A DNA stretch of 64,000 bases from Pinus tabuliformis (Eukaryota; Streptophyta; Pinopsida; Pinales; Pinaceae), in the NCBI GenBank assembly GCA_031772625.1, contig CM062814.1, positions 363,479,750-363,543,749 on the forward strand, in the 5' to 3' direction. Position numbers and translations under genes: made by a program. The notes beneath the pieces are model-generated. The model made no database searches, had not been told where the DNA came from, and worked only from the letters and a program-made list of their open reading frames with translations. Shown here piece after piece: positions 13,101 through 22,635 of this stretch (position 1 is its first letter; every line of letters begins with the position of its first letter).

Positions 13101-14289
13101 CGGGAAAGGAGCTGGCTTCTCTTCCTTCTTCATCTTTAAGACGCCAAATAGTGTTTAAGGATTTCCTTCCTTTTGCATAATTGTGAAAAAATCTAGTATT
13201 CTCATCCCCAGATTTCAGCCAAGTTGCCCTACTCTTCATCCTCCACTCTTCTTCCCTTTCCAATAGTATTTTATTTTGTTGCTTCTCCAAATGAAGGATT
13301 CTGTCTTTTGAAGCTTGAGTGGAGTATCCATCTGACTCCATACTCTCCATCTGCTTCAATTCCTCCCTTATACTGATTATCTCCGCATTTTGTTTAACTT
13401 TTCTGTCCTTTGCCCATGGAATTGTAGCTTTCTTCAGTCTTTTTAAATTTTCCATGAACAAAAAACTTTTATCCTCAACTGCATTATGAACAGGGTGTAT
13501 CCAAGTATCTATAAACAGCTTGCAGAAAGAAGAATCTTGGAGCCATGCGGGATTGAACTTAAAAGGGGCAGGAGGTTTGTGAGGAGGAGATGATATGTCT
13601 AAGAAGATCGGGAAATGATCCGAGTTCCCGATTTCCTCGACCCACTGTCTGATCAAAGGAGCTTTTGCAGATAAAGCCTCCGTTAACAGAAAACGGTCTA
13701 TTCTTTTTGCAATTCTGTCTTCTCCAATCCTTCGATTCCTCCAAGTCGGCTTAATCTTGAGCGGGGAGGGATCAATTAAATCATACTCCGAGATAAGGTT
13801 ATAGAAAAAGTCAGTTAGGGGGTCTTCTCTCGCAGATGGACCCCAAGCTTCCGCTCTGCCCATTGAGAAATTTAGATCACCTCCGATAATCATCAAAGGT
13901 GATTTCATAATAGATTTAGACATCAGATTTTCCCAGAAAGACTCCCTGCTCAGACAAGGCCCGTAAATATTTACTAGGGTAATGGGAAAAGCGAAATCTG
14001 GAGATGTCATCTCCATGCCCATCACATTTTTCATCCCCCAATGGTTGTTGACTTTTACCCGCCCTTCTTTGTAACCAATAGCAATGCCCCCCGAATGACC
14101 AGAGGCATCCAAAGCCAAGAAAACCCACCCAGGCAGAAGGGACTTAAGCATAGATTCAATCTCAGATGCCTTCCCCAGGGTTTCTTGCAAAAAAATAACA
14201 TCTAAATTGGAATTCGAAATCCATTCTTTCAAGGCCATTTTTTTAGGTTTGCTGGCCAAACCTCTGCAATTCCAGGATGTCAGGATCAT
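10147..14289 (-). CDS. L1 ORF2: endonuclease, reverse transcriptase, RNase H
   Basis: The 1,380-residue protein makes the nick and primes reverse transcription of the LINE RNA at the target. Residues about 1-235 are an AP-endonuclease-like domain: N7, QET (E36), GGDLN (D138, N140), ID198RF and SDH (223-225). Residues about 455-760 are the reverse transcriptase: SPGPDG, IALIPK, FRPISL, KIDLSKAYD (D589), RGLRQGCPLSP and the active-site box FVDD (693-696; FADD is commoner). Residues about 1,065-1,130 are the RVT-associated zinc-binding region (C1107, C1110, H1119, C1124). A C-terminal RNase H follows (D1233, E1270, D1294, D1344) with the plant type DGAS, NNYAEL and GDS motifs. The ATG overlaps the ORF1 stop in ATGA, suggesting reinitiation after ORF1. 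The frame has no interruption. Confidence 0.96.
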   Translation of the reverse strand: MILTSWNCRGLASKPKKMALKEWISNSNLDVIFLQETLGKASEIESMLKSLLPGWVFLALDASGHSGGIAIGYKEGRVKVNNHWGMKNVMGMEMTSPDFAFPITLVNIYGPCLSRESFWENLMSKSIMKSPLMIIGGDLNFSMGRAEAWGPSAREDPLTDFFYNLISEYDLIDPSPLKIKPTWRNRRIGEDRIAKRIDRFLLTEALSAKAPLIRQWVEEIGNSDHFPIFLDISSPPHKPPAPFKFNPAWLQDSSFCKLFIDTWIHPVHNAVEDKSFLFMENLKRLKKATIPWAKDRKVKQNAEIISIREELKQMESMESDGYSTQASKDRILHLEKQQNKILLEREEEWRMKSRATWLKSGDENTRFFHNYAKGRKSLNTIWRLKDEEGREASSFPELSGLGKRHFQNIFADQGVATIAEVFSTVQSFPRFIEEDEAEDLTNPVTKEEIETAMKLMGKDKSPGPDGWTIELFLHFFEQIGAEITEVVNESRLKGSVYRPFNSTFIALIPKKAEPESFEDFRPISLCNCIYKIISKVIALRIAPILSRNISMEQFGFLDGRQIHEAIGVAQEVIHSVQSKKKKGAVLKIDLSKAYDRISWLYLRMLLTHVGFSYPFVSWIMGCITNVSFAVLVNGAASSFFNSQRGLRQGCPLSPLLFLLVAEGLSRLIHKARREEKVKGIEVAINLFITHLLFVDDILIFTNGNSCELKELKCIFDLFLKATGMQINSGKSQACMADFDRRERNQMADLFPFPSQSMEVPFKYLGFWLKPVAYKKEDWNWLIAKIEARISHWSFRWLSRAGRLTLIKSVLLAIPVYWAALTWIPKGVMEKIRRVCCRFLWAGTKDTAGLPWVAWDKVAKPKEWGGWGIKRLPDFSNSLAAKSGWRLITMENLWTRVVKRKYIDPMPLEEWIRCQNKKVKNSSAIWKATMDAFFVIEQGLAWKVGDGRQIRIGRDPWVGCNEAFALSPGFLRHLDSKGIISLNQVERVGQSTIWGQAWKDDEELGLNVRWKREWEGYIKELQRSNVRIKEEPDCLMWAQSNSGVYSPKEGYSFLMGKKGWGDPEWWAKDIWKLKCPAKSRLFLWCILKRKVPTWDTLQKRFLAGPGRCPLCKSDEETINHIFIYCAFTRKIWGEVTDFLKFKAQWGQDHMENTWRKWWQTYPEGNLRNLPLIFCWGVWLARNKSLFQDKDTPSSVIATNITAIYSALPPPEEKKTNKKQSHITIQEGIPCGFFDGASQNNRAGAGLCIHITPEHSLKASVGLGYGTNNYAELSALRYLLCWLHHRNINSVQIFGDSLNVINWVNESATCQNQTLKTILEEIFYLKSLFNRFTICHIYRDRNEEADQLSKAGLQQDPGSWAIEETREGQSNRSDQPPYAQHF

Positions 14290-16358
14290 TTGATAAAACC
14301 TTCATGGGGTTGAGCTGCTCTAAGAACCCCAGGGATAGAATACTGTTTACCGTCTGCAACATCCAATTTTGCTTTTAGCTTAGCCTTGGATATATCAGAT
14401 TTTCGGCCTCGTTTGTTTTTAGAACAGATCAGTGAAAGGGACGGTCCCAATCCTCCTACAGACCTTTGATCCTCATGATTCCCTCCCAGGGATCTCAGGT
14501 TATAAGGGCAGGGAGGCCGCGTTACAGGGGATGTAAGAGGAGGCCAATTTTCTTCACAATTTAAATCCAGAGACGGTAAAGCTACAACTATAGTTTCCAC
14601 ATTCGGGCAAGACATTTGAAATTCCCTATTTTCACCATTATTATTTTCTTGTTCTTGGAATGATGAGGATACATTATTTATTTTTTCAGAATTTTGTTCA
14701 GGAGAAAAAAGAGAGGCGGTATGGGACCCTGAGCACATACCCTTTGCCGTATCGTCGAGTATGGTTTGATTTGTCTTGTCTTTCTCAGCGGCCCCTTCCA
14801 CAGCTTCCGCTCCTTTAGCTCTGTCCTCCACTACCGCCACCGGGTGTATTGTCTCTGCCTCAGCATCCTTCTGAAGATGTTCACCTTCGACCTCTGTACC
14901 CTGCACAACCTCCTCTGTCTCCATATTTATTGGATCTTGCGACTCCGGCAAACCGAGATCCGTCGACATCTGAACATCTGCTTGTACATTTCCCCTGTGA
15001 ACTGGATTCCTTCGGAAATGTCTCCTTCTTCGCATCTGAGGGCAATCTTTTGCCAAATGCCCATACTCGTGGCACATATGGCATCTAAATGGCAAGTATT
15101 CGTAGTCCAATATCTGTTCATATACATAATCATTGAATTGTAGGTTAATTTTTTGTGCCAATCCTCCGCTCGGACTGAGCAAGACTAGAATGCGCGCTAT
15201 TGCCCTGTTTTTCGATGTCAGGTAGGTCATATCTGCTTCCATGAATACCCCCAACCTATTACCAATTGATTTGAAGACTTCCTCAGTCCACAGAAAGGAT
15301 GGAAGGCCTGGAGCACGCACCCAGACCGGAAATTCATCCGTTCTCTCCTTGATTGCATCAAATAGAGGGGTCCATTTCTTCATCAGAACTGGAATGTTCC
15401 CTATGTGCCAGTTTCGTTGAAGAACCCATTCTGCCGATTCTCTATCCTCAAATCTTAACTTAAACCATCCCTTTGCCAATACTAGGGCTTCAAACTGTAA
15501 AGTTCTATCTGTTACAAAGCATTTCTCACCCCAGTCTTGAAGAAAATCAGAGGTAAATTTCTTACCTCTAGCTCTGCCGACCAAGGTACAATCCGCCACT
15601 GCTAGGGCTTCTACCATAGACACCTCCATCCCCAGGACCAGATTGCCCGCTATCGCCTGAGATCCAATGGGTCTTTGAGGTTTTCTTTTCGCTCCTTTAT
15701 ATCTTGATTCCTCCTCCGACCGTCTTAATCCTCCTCGACCATCATTCCTTTCAGATGTTAACTGTGCTGTACCCAAAAGAGGATCTGTCTCCAACTGTGG
15801 TGGGTGTTTATCCAAAGGACCCGAGGCGCCCTTCCCAGAGGGAACGAAACCCGACTCCAGACCATCAGGACCTGCCTGTTCCCCCGCTGACAAAACTCCT
15901 GGGCCGCTTGCTGCACCACCTATTTGGATTTGGGGTTCTCTTGGTAGAGAAACCCTCGTAAACGAGGGAAAAAAACCTGAAGCCCTAGGTTGTTCGAATC
16001 CAGCGGAAAGCCCTAAAAGATTAATGTCTTCTAAACCCTTGGATGCTGAAAACCGTGTTATCTGAGATTTACCCTTTGGATCTGTAGTCAGACCTTCCAC
16101 ATTCACCTCGCCCGACTCAGTTTCTTTCGCTATTTGGGTATGGTCGCCCGATGAACCCGCATTGTGAACCACACTGCCCGAATCCTTTCCATGAGATAAG
16201 AACTGAAGAGTTTCCACCTGTGGCACAGTCTCGAGACTTGGCAAATCGAAGGGCCCAAAGTAATGTTCCACGTTCTGCGCAGTTATATCCTTCCCCCACA
16301 TGGAGAGGATGTCTTCTACTTCTGGGTCCAGTGCTAAAACATCGGCGGGGTTAACCAT
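14286..16358 (-). CDS. L1 ORF1: RNA-binding gag-like protein
   Basis: A 690-residue protein, expected to coat the LINE RNA. The N-terminal 230 residues are low-complexity and acidic to polar. Residues about 235-420 match the DUF4283-type domain of plant L1 ORF1 proteins, with the phrase EFPVWVRAPGLPSFLW and a following IGNRLG. A CCHC zinc knuckle, CHMCHEYGHLAKDC, lies at about residues 425-440 and is followed by a basic RRRRHFRR patch. The C-terminal 240 residues are acidic and apparently disordered, with RGRK-type basic stretches near the end. The start at 16,358 is the first ATG after the 5' leader. The frame is uninterrupted, and its stop shares the ATGA with ORF2. Unlike the second LINE in this window it has no ubiquitin-like segment. 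Confidence 0.93.
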   Translation of the reverse strand: MVNPADVLALDPEVEDILSMWGKDITAQNVEHYFGPFDLPSLETVPQVETLQFLSHGKDSGSVVHNAGSSGDHTQIAKETESGEVNVEGLTTDPKGKSQITRFSASKGLEDINLLGLSAGFEQPRASGFFPSFTRVSLPREPQIQIGGAASGPGVLSAGEQAGPDGLESGFVPSGKGASGPLDKHPPQLETDPLLGTAQLTSERNDGRGGLRRSEEESRYKGAKRKPQRPIGSQAIAGNLVLGMEVSMVEALAVADCTLVGRARGKKFTSDFLQDWGEKCFVTDRTLQFEALVLAKGWFKLRFEDRESAEWVLQRNWHIGNIPVLMKKWTPLFDAIKERTDEFPVWVRAPGLPSFLWTEEVFKSIGNRLGVFMEADMTYLTSKNRAIARILVLLSPSGGLAQKINLQFNDYVYEQILDYEYLPFRCHMCHEYGHLAKDCPQMRRRRHFRRNPVHRGNVQADVQMSTDLGLPESQDPINMETEEVVQGTEVEGEHLQKDAEAETIHPVAVVEDRAKGAEAVEGAAEKDKTNQTILDDTAKGMCSGSHTASLFSPEQNSEKINNVSSSFQEQENNNGENREFQMSCPNVETIVVALPSLDLNCEENWPPLTSPVTRPPCPYNLRSLGGNHEDQRSVGGLGPSLSLICSKNKRGRKSDISKAKLKAKLDVADGKQYSIPGVLRAAQPHEGFIK

Positions 16359-16706
16359 GGTTCGAACCGTTCCTTTGATACACGACCACCGACAAAGAAC
16401 TGTAGGTTACCTTCACGGGATCTTGGTGGTTGGAAACGGCACCCAGGCGATAAAAGAGTGACAGTAAAAAGGTTAGGTTACAAAATAAACTAGATGCACA
16501 AACCAAAGCATCTATAACCTACACCTGCCCGTCTTCTTTGTTGAACAATGGTCCCTCGCGACGGCATCTGTGCAGTGTTACTGATCCGCTCTACCTAACC
16601 CAAACCTGTGCGCGTTTCCGTCAACTGCCCAGGAATCGAAACCCTGACCTGCTCCATCGTTCCCAGCCGCTCCGTTCTTCAAAACTCCTCGATCATTTAG
16701 GCATCA
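16359..16706 (-). promoter_or_regulatory. L1 5' leader (putative internal promoter)
   Basis: About 348 bp between the right target duplication and the ORF1 ATG. It is clearly richer in G and C than the surrounding DNA and contains no long frame in the element's sense. L1-type elements carry their promoter inside the 5' leader, so this is where one would sit. I can point to no specific factor site. Confidence 0.5.
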
Positions 16707-16721
16707 GGTATTTGGGCCTTT
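16707..16721. repeat. Right target-site duplication of the L1
   Basis: GGTATTTGGGCCTTT, an exact copy of 9,716-9,730. The next bases, GGCCCATATGATTCACTT, continue the interrupted AT-rich repeat. Confidence 0.92.
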
Positions 16722-16730
16722 GGCCCATAT

Positions 16731-16812
16731 GATTCACTTAAATAAAACCTATTCTTGAAAATGGGCGAATGGATTCACTTAAATAAAACCTATTCTTGAA
16801 AATGGGCGAATG
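16731..16812. repeat. 41-bp perfect tandem duplication
   Basis: Two identical 41-bp units (16,731-16,771 and 16,772-16,812) beginning GATTCACTTAAATAAAACC and ending ATGGGCGAATG. It lies just outside the L1, as the 42-bp duplication does on the other side. Confidence 0.9.
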
Positions 16813-18185
16813 GAAGGTTGTAACTCCTAATTTCAAGGGCTAAATTTACTTTTTTTACCCTCTCCCTTAAAATAAGGTGGGCTATTTGAGGTGATTTGTA
16901 AAAATGTACTATGATACAAAATATTCGCCCACTAAAAATTTAAAACCCCTTAATTTCGCCAAAGGGCAAAAATTCGACCCTAAAATCACCCCTACCCCCA
17001 ACCCTTTCTAGTCAGTACCTCTTTATTTTTGATGAGCTTGAAGAGGATAAGATATGCTTGATCTGTAAGTTCATCCCTCAGAGGAATCCCTCTAAGTATT
17101 TTTAATGAACCTTGAGAAGGAATGGTTCAATATCATCATGTTCAATTAGTCCATCAATATCTTATGTTTTTACTAGTCTAGCGAAGGCGTGACTCATCAT
17201 ATTTTTCACGTTTAGAGAGTTTGAAAAAGAGGCAAAAAAGAAAACTCAAAAGATTCATTTTCATAAATAATCCCTTGAGTCTAGAAAGGTATAAAATGAT
17301 ACTCAAGAGAACCTCTTAGCCATTTTCAAATAAGGTATTCCTTTTTCATAAATCATGTGTCTCAATCTAGAAAAGGGTTAAACTTATACTGAGTAGATGT
17401 CTTTTCATTTACTTTAACGAGTTCAAAAAGACAAGTGCTTGACAATAATTTCATGTTTAGGGAATCTGAAAAGAGTTGAAGGAGGACACTAGGGGGTTCC
17501 TTTTTCATGAATTTATAGTGCCCGAAAAAGTGATAAACGTATGCTCCTTTGTCAAAATTATCTACTCTAACTCGAAAATGTCATTAGTCCCTTCAAATAG
17601 TTGTTAACATGCTCATAACATCACCAAAAGATTAAAAATATCTAATACATGGTAAACTTAGGTCAAATTTAAGTCAAAATAATAAAATATAAATAAAAAA
17701 TCATAAAAAATGACCATAAATAGGAGAAACGTAATTTCATTTTCACCATTTCACATTTTACCTCTCGGTGAGTGTGCTCTGAGTACATTTTTCCCCCAAT
17801 CTTCAGTAGCAAATTGCAACCAAGCACATGGGTCATTTTTGGTGTTGCCACTTCTAGGTAGGATATATTACCTTCCTCTTTCTTTTGACAGTTTCAATTT
17901 TTCATTTCATGTATTTTTTTTCAATTTTTGAGTGATTTAGGGCTTTAATTTTGCGCCATAGCCCTAACACACCCTAACAATATTGAAAAGTACATTGGGC
18001 CAACTAAAATATAACTACGGACAGTGATGCAATGCAATGTATCCCTTTAGTAGAGTGCGTTGGGTGCATTTGAAGAATTGTTTTTTTGCTCTTTTCACTC
18101 AAATTTCTCTTAGATTTTTGCATGGGATTTATTCTAATGATTTTTCTTGTCCTATTAAAGGTATTCATTGGAACAAAATAGATTT
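16813..18185. other. Non-coding stretch
   Basis: No supported gene. 16,813-16,990 continues the repeat that the L1 entered and contains ATTCGCCC and TTCGCC phrases that also occur near 7,972 and inside the MITE at 51.5 kb. 17,000-17,640 holds loosely repeated phrases of the form 'TTTTCATAAAT ... GAAAAG' at about 120-bp intervals, too diverged to define a unit. The rest may be the decayed LTR or untranslated part of the gypsy wreck that follows, but I found no partner. Confidence 0.4.
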
Positions 18186-19440
18186 GATTTAGAGAGAAAT
18201 CAAACATGAATTCCAAGGAACGGATGATGCCAATGATCCAGCAACCATGTATGCATTGAGAAACTATGGGCTTATCAAATTCTTATGACTTCCTACGATG
18301 AGACAATATATTAGAAATATTGGAGTATCTTGTTAGTGAATGGGATGTGCAGATACAATCCTTCAGGCTTGGAGCACATATGCTCAACATACAGCTAGAA
18401 TATATTTATTTCTTGATAGGTTTATCAAGGAGAGGTACTCCTATTTTGTTTCTGGTTCGCGAAGGGGTGGAGAAGATGTCAAGGAGTATATTTTTGCACA
18501 TTGTAGATCTTGATCCTAGCCAACAAAAGATGGGAAAATCATGATTAAGGATGTGGTCTGCTTGCCTCTCCAGAAAATCCTATTCATCATTACTATATTG
18601 GCTGGTAGCACTACCTTGTATTTGGCTAATGGGACCCAAATTCAATACGCATTAGAATGCATAGAGCTGATAGTGTTCAACTAGAGCAAGGGAGTATTAG
18701 AAAATATGAAGGAACAGCTCACCAAGACAAAAGACGGGTGATTGAAAAACTTTGGCTATGGTTCCATTTTGATCTCATTTGCTTCAAAGAGGAATCCATT
18801 ACTCCATCCTCAACATATCTCACTCAAGCTTCCAGATCCTAGAGATCCACAGATGAGGCAGTGGGTAGAGCTCATGTCTAGATCTGCAATTCCATCTTCC
18901 ATGATTTTCATGCCTGTCTTCTTTCAATTGTTTTATATGTAGATCATTATGGTTTAAGACTATCCATATGTCAGGATGGACTACTATGGAGATCCAGAGA
19001 TCATGCTACCTGAAGGTGAGAAATGGAGTGCCATAGGTAAAACAAAATTATTTTGATTGTTTTTAGAGTTTTGAGTCTTATAGATTTTTTTCAAGTATTC
19101 AAGACTAAGTATCGATTTTTACATGTAGACATTGGACCCGTTTGACCAATGGGTTCATCATATCTTCAGCATGTTGGAGACCCACAGTGGGCACTGGTTG
19201 GAGTGCAAGTTGTCTCAGGTGCACGAGAGGTATTACAGGATCTCAATGTGGCTAAGACTCTTGCAAAGATCGAGTGACATGTGGAGGGATTGACCAAGGG
19301 CATACCAGAGACTAGGTTCAATCAAATAGCTATGAGACTACAACACCATACTATTGGAGTACGTGATCGTATTAGCCAGTTGTTGTGCAAACTAACTCGC
19401 ACGGTTGTTTTTTACCATGAGAATCATCAGGATTAGTCTA
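18186..19440 (+). pseudogene. Plant-mobile-domain (PMD-like) gene relic
   Basis: On the plus strand, phrases typical of plant mobile domain proteins appear in order: a segment at about 18,320-18,440 reading EYLVSEWD, then SFRLGAHMLNIQLEYIYFLIGLSRRG, shown here in two parts (SFRLGAHMLNIQ and LEYIYFLIGLSRRG); then KIMIKDVVCLPLQ, TILAGSTTLYLANG, KNFGYGSILISFA and LKLPDPRDPQMRQW up to about 18,900. A further coding-like block follows at about 19,127-19,430 after an interval that begins GTAAAA and ends ACATGTAG, so an intron is plausible. The relic is broken in several places. It lies next to, and antisense to, the gypsy pol remnant at 19.6-21.6 kb. Such antisense accessory genes are known from Tat-lineage gypsy elements, so I infer a captured accessory gene and not a free host gene. 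Confidence 0.5.
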
Positions 19441-19635
19441 CTAGGAGGATATAAAGCCATATTTTGACTACATGTATTCTTTTATGTTAGGTCGTGTGGC
19501 CATATGTGTCTCAAGTGCATCTTTTTGTTAAAATAAACTTTTATATATATACAGGTATCTACCTCTTGATGTTTCTTATGTGTTCTATTATATTGTTCAA
19601 TATATTTAATGTGAATTGAATTGAATTTACATATG

Positions 19636-21570
19636 TCACAAATTTCTGTCTATAACATGTTTTTCCAATGCATCTATGAATGTGTTTAAACTTCTAGAAA
19701 TGTGTTGATATTTAATATAATCAAAATGTCTTTCTAGGAGGTGAACCCATAAAAACATACAAAGCATAGTTGGACTTCTAACTGAATAGACATTATTTAA
19801 GTGTAGTACTACAAGTTGTGAGTAAATTATGACAACTATAAAGCAGATACCATGAGAAATAACATCCAACAACAACTCAATCATTGCACTATACTCAATG
19901 ATGTTATTGGTAGAGCGATTGATACAAATCCCTTGTAAACTCATTGACTGACCATTTGGATCATATATAGCCAACGTTGCAGAGGAAAGGTTTTGAGTAC
20001 TACGACTAGTTCCATCAACAACCAAAATATGGTTGAAGGGACGTCGACATCTACACACCAAATGTAAAGAAAGATTAACATATATAGTAGTAAACTTCGA
20101 AGAGAACACATTGCAAACACACTCAACACACCTCTAGATAGTATGTAAACAATGAACTATGAAAAAATGACTTAAGCATAATAGTTTTTTAGGTACAACC
20201 CATTTATGGGTTGTGCCAATGAAACTCCATCGAAATCAATAAGATCATAGGCCCCTTTAGCTAGAACAAATTTCAGAATTTACGGGCCTATCCACATTGG
20301 CTCGAACTTCCGAGACCCTAACTTATCAGAATCTTGATCATATAACAGGACAAGGCCACCATCCATGAAGGTAGAAGGCTTAACATTCTTATTGTATTGA
20401 ATCTTAATGCATTTATTGTGGGCCTCATTAGCCAGCATGACATTATGTTGGGTTTCATCCAAGCATGTTAGATGTGAGAGATGCTCTTCTTCTGTGGAAG
20501 TGGCAAGGAGGAGTTTGAGAACAAGTTTTAGAGATGGAATTTCGCACTTGATAGGAATGATTTCTTCCAGATCATATACTAATTGAAACAGGATGAATCC
20601 AGTAGCAGTCTGAACAGAGGTTCAATATGCCCACAAGGTTGCATAAAGGATAAGATGCTAATGATATTTGTGCATCCTTGTCATATATTGAAGCATCATT
20701 TTAAAGACTTTGATGATTTCTTCGACTTGCCCATTCTCTTGTGGGTAGTAGGGAGTTGAGCTTTCATGGTGAAATCCCAACTTAACTACGAGATCAGACA
20801 TCATTTGATTACAAAATTCTTCACGGGGTCTATAACTATAGTCTATGGTACATAAAACCTTTAAATGATGTGACTAAAGAGAAAGTGAGTAGTTGTTTTG
20901 CCAGTGTTATTATATGTAGGCATCACCTCAGCCCACTTGGTAAAATAGTTTACCGCCACAATGGTGTAGTCATGCCCCTCAATCAAGTGAGGGTTACATG
21001 TCATAAATAAATGCCCCATTTAAAAAAGGTACAATGGAAATAATAGGGTGTAAAGGAGCTGGTGTAGCATGGGTTTTACGATCCTGAAAGTTTTGGACCA
21101 CAAGGATACAATGGCGAAACATGGTAGGCCAAGAGTATCCAACAAGAAAACTCTTATGTGTGATGGAATAACCAGACATGTGTCCACTGCATGGCCCAAC
21201 AAGGAATTCATTGACAACTTTCTCGACCTCCTCATGTGTGAGGCACCGTAAAAAAATCAGATCGATACCGCAACGATCAAGGCTATTGCCAATGATAATA
21301 TAGTTTTTAGCCTAATGTCAGATACATTATTGGCTAGAGTGACAAGTATCAGATTGGAAAGTTTGGGTCAAGAGATATATGATGATGTCTCCATACCATG
21401 GGTCAAATGAATCTATCAAGAACAATGACTCATGTGGAATATAATCGTTAAATGTCATTCCAGTTTCAGGAGAGGGAAGGTCAAAGATCAATTTTGAAAA
21501 GACTAAGGATTTCTTGGATTTGGATTTGAGGAACTCCAAATTGAATTCATAGAGGATGACCATTCATTTA
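19636..21570 (-). mobile_element. Broken Ty3/gypsy pol, Tat-like, RNase H after integrase
   Basis: A minus-strand gypsy remnant, broken in many places. In its own sense it runs from a spacer/RNase H-proximal region (about 21,560-21,330), through integrase parts (about 21,240-20,990, with the YSWPTMF and APLHPI phrases of the zinc-binding and early core region), to an integrase C-terminal region (about 20,460-20,280, with VLLYDQDSDKLG and FEPMWIGP), and finally an RNase H domain at about 20,040-19,636 (VDGTSRST, NNIIEYSAMIELL, LVVLHLNN, HISRSLNTFIDAL). An additional RNase H downstream of integrase is the arrangement described for some plant Tat-lineage elements. LTRs were not identified, so the ends are not known. 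It looks old. Confidence 0.65.
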
Positions 21571-22635
21571 TAATACTTTCCCCCAAAAAATTGTCATGAC
21601 AAGTGTTGGAAACAATGATAATACTGAGAAGGGGGGTGAATCGTTATTAAGGCTAATTTTAAACTTTTATGTCTATTTACTTTTTTTATTCAAGCTTGGC
21701 ACCCATCCATATAATCAACAAAAATATGTAATATGGTAGAAACATAGAATCAAGATACAAGCATACACACCATGAGTATCATATAGATGAGACACACAGT
21801 TTTTCACATGGAAACCTTTTGAGGAAAAAACCACCAAGCTTGTTGTTGTTATTGATCTAGAATAAGAGCACCTACTCTATTTCATGAATCTTTTTTGTGA
21901 GCACCCACTCAAAGGAAGCACCAAATCACTTTGATTATTTTCTATCACCGACTAGTAGGAGGCAACAACTCCCTCTTTTTGTAGACACCTGTCCAACTTA
22001 CCAGAAGCACCATGTGAGGCACCGACCTTAGATTTTTTGCAAACACCAAATTGTAGCTCCTTGGATTTTTGCAAGCACCGACTTGCAAGAAGCACCAATC
22101 CCCCAATCCTTCTCAAGAACCAACTAGAGATGGAAGCACCAACTTCTTATATGTAGGCTCCAACCCACAGTCGAATAGGAACTCAATGTTATCTGTAATT
22201 TGGTGGCCACTGTGCCTGATATCAACTCTACTCCTCATATCCCTCGGCCCAGGTATCACTCTCTGCACCTATGCTTGCTCTGTAGCAACACACTAATCTA
22301 CTAAAAAACAACCACTCATCCCATTGCATGCAACTCTTTGTTCTTTGCTTTTCATCAACACTCATCTCTCGCCCTTTTTCTCTTCCACAACATAGCTCAG
22401 TCCTCGTCCTTCTTTCTCTACATAGGCACTCTAGCCTTACACATAGCTCACAGGAAAATTCCACCTTACACACAGAGGACATGCAACATAAGCCTTTCTC
22501 ACGCAATGACACTATCGAGGTCTCTTGCCTCTTCATAGACACTCTCAACCTTTTCTCTGCAAAATAGGGTCTCTCTCAGCCTTACATAATTGTGAACTCA
22601 CATAGAGATTTTTCCACTTAACTGTCACCAGAAAT
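21571..22635. other. Non-coding, GCACC-rich repeat
   Basis: No supported gene. At 21,605 a sequence starting TGTTGGAAACAATGATAATA has the look of an LTR start, but no second copy was found. From 21,850 to 22,150 the phrase (G)AAGCACCAA or GCACC(G/A)AC recurs about ten times in a loose array. The same material appears to continue after the copia insertion at 28,499. Confidence 0.45.

Larger units (their letters stand above)
9731..16706 (-). mobile_element. Full-length plant L1 LINE
   Basis: A non-LTR retrotransposon of about 6,976 bp on the minus strand. Order in its own sense: about 348 bp 5' leader, ORF1 (690 codons), ORF2 (1,380 codons) overlapping ORF1 by four bases, about 416 bp 3' UTR, short A-tail. 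It is flanked by a perfect 15-bp duplication. Upstream of the left copy and downstream of the right copy the sequence continues the AT-rich repeat seen intact at 9,241, so the insertion point is certain. Both frames are open over their full length and the catalytic residues of endonuclease, reverse transcriptase and RNase H are all visible, so the copy appears complete and young. Whether it is transcribed cannot be told from sequence. Confidence 0.95.

Noticed and set aside
14766-15143. 125-codon plus-strand frame within L1 ORF1
   Set aside because: It is antisense to an intact, well-supported gene.
21605-22635. LTR beginning at TGTTGGAAACAATGATAATA
   Set aside because: No second copy, primer-binding site or target duplication was found in the window.
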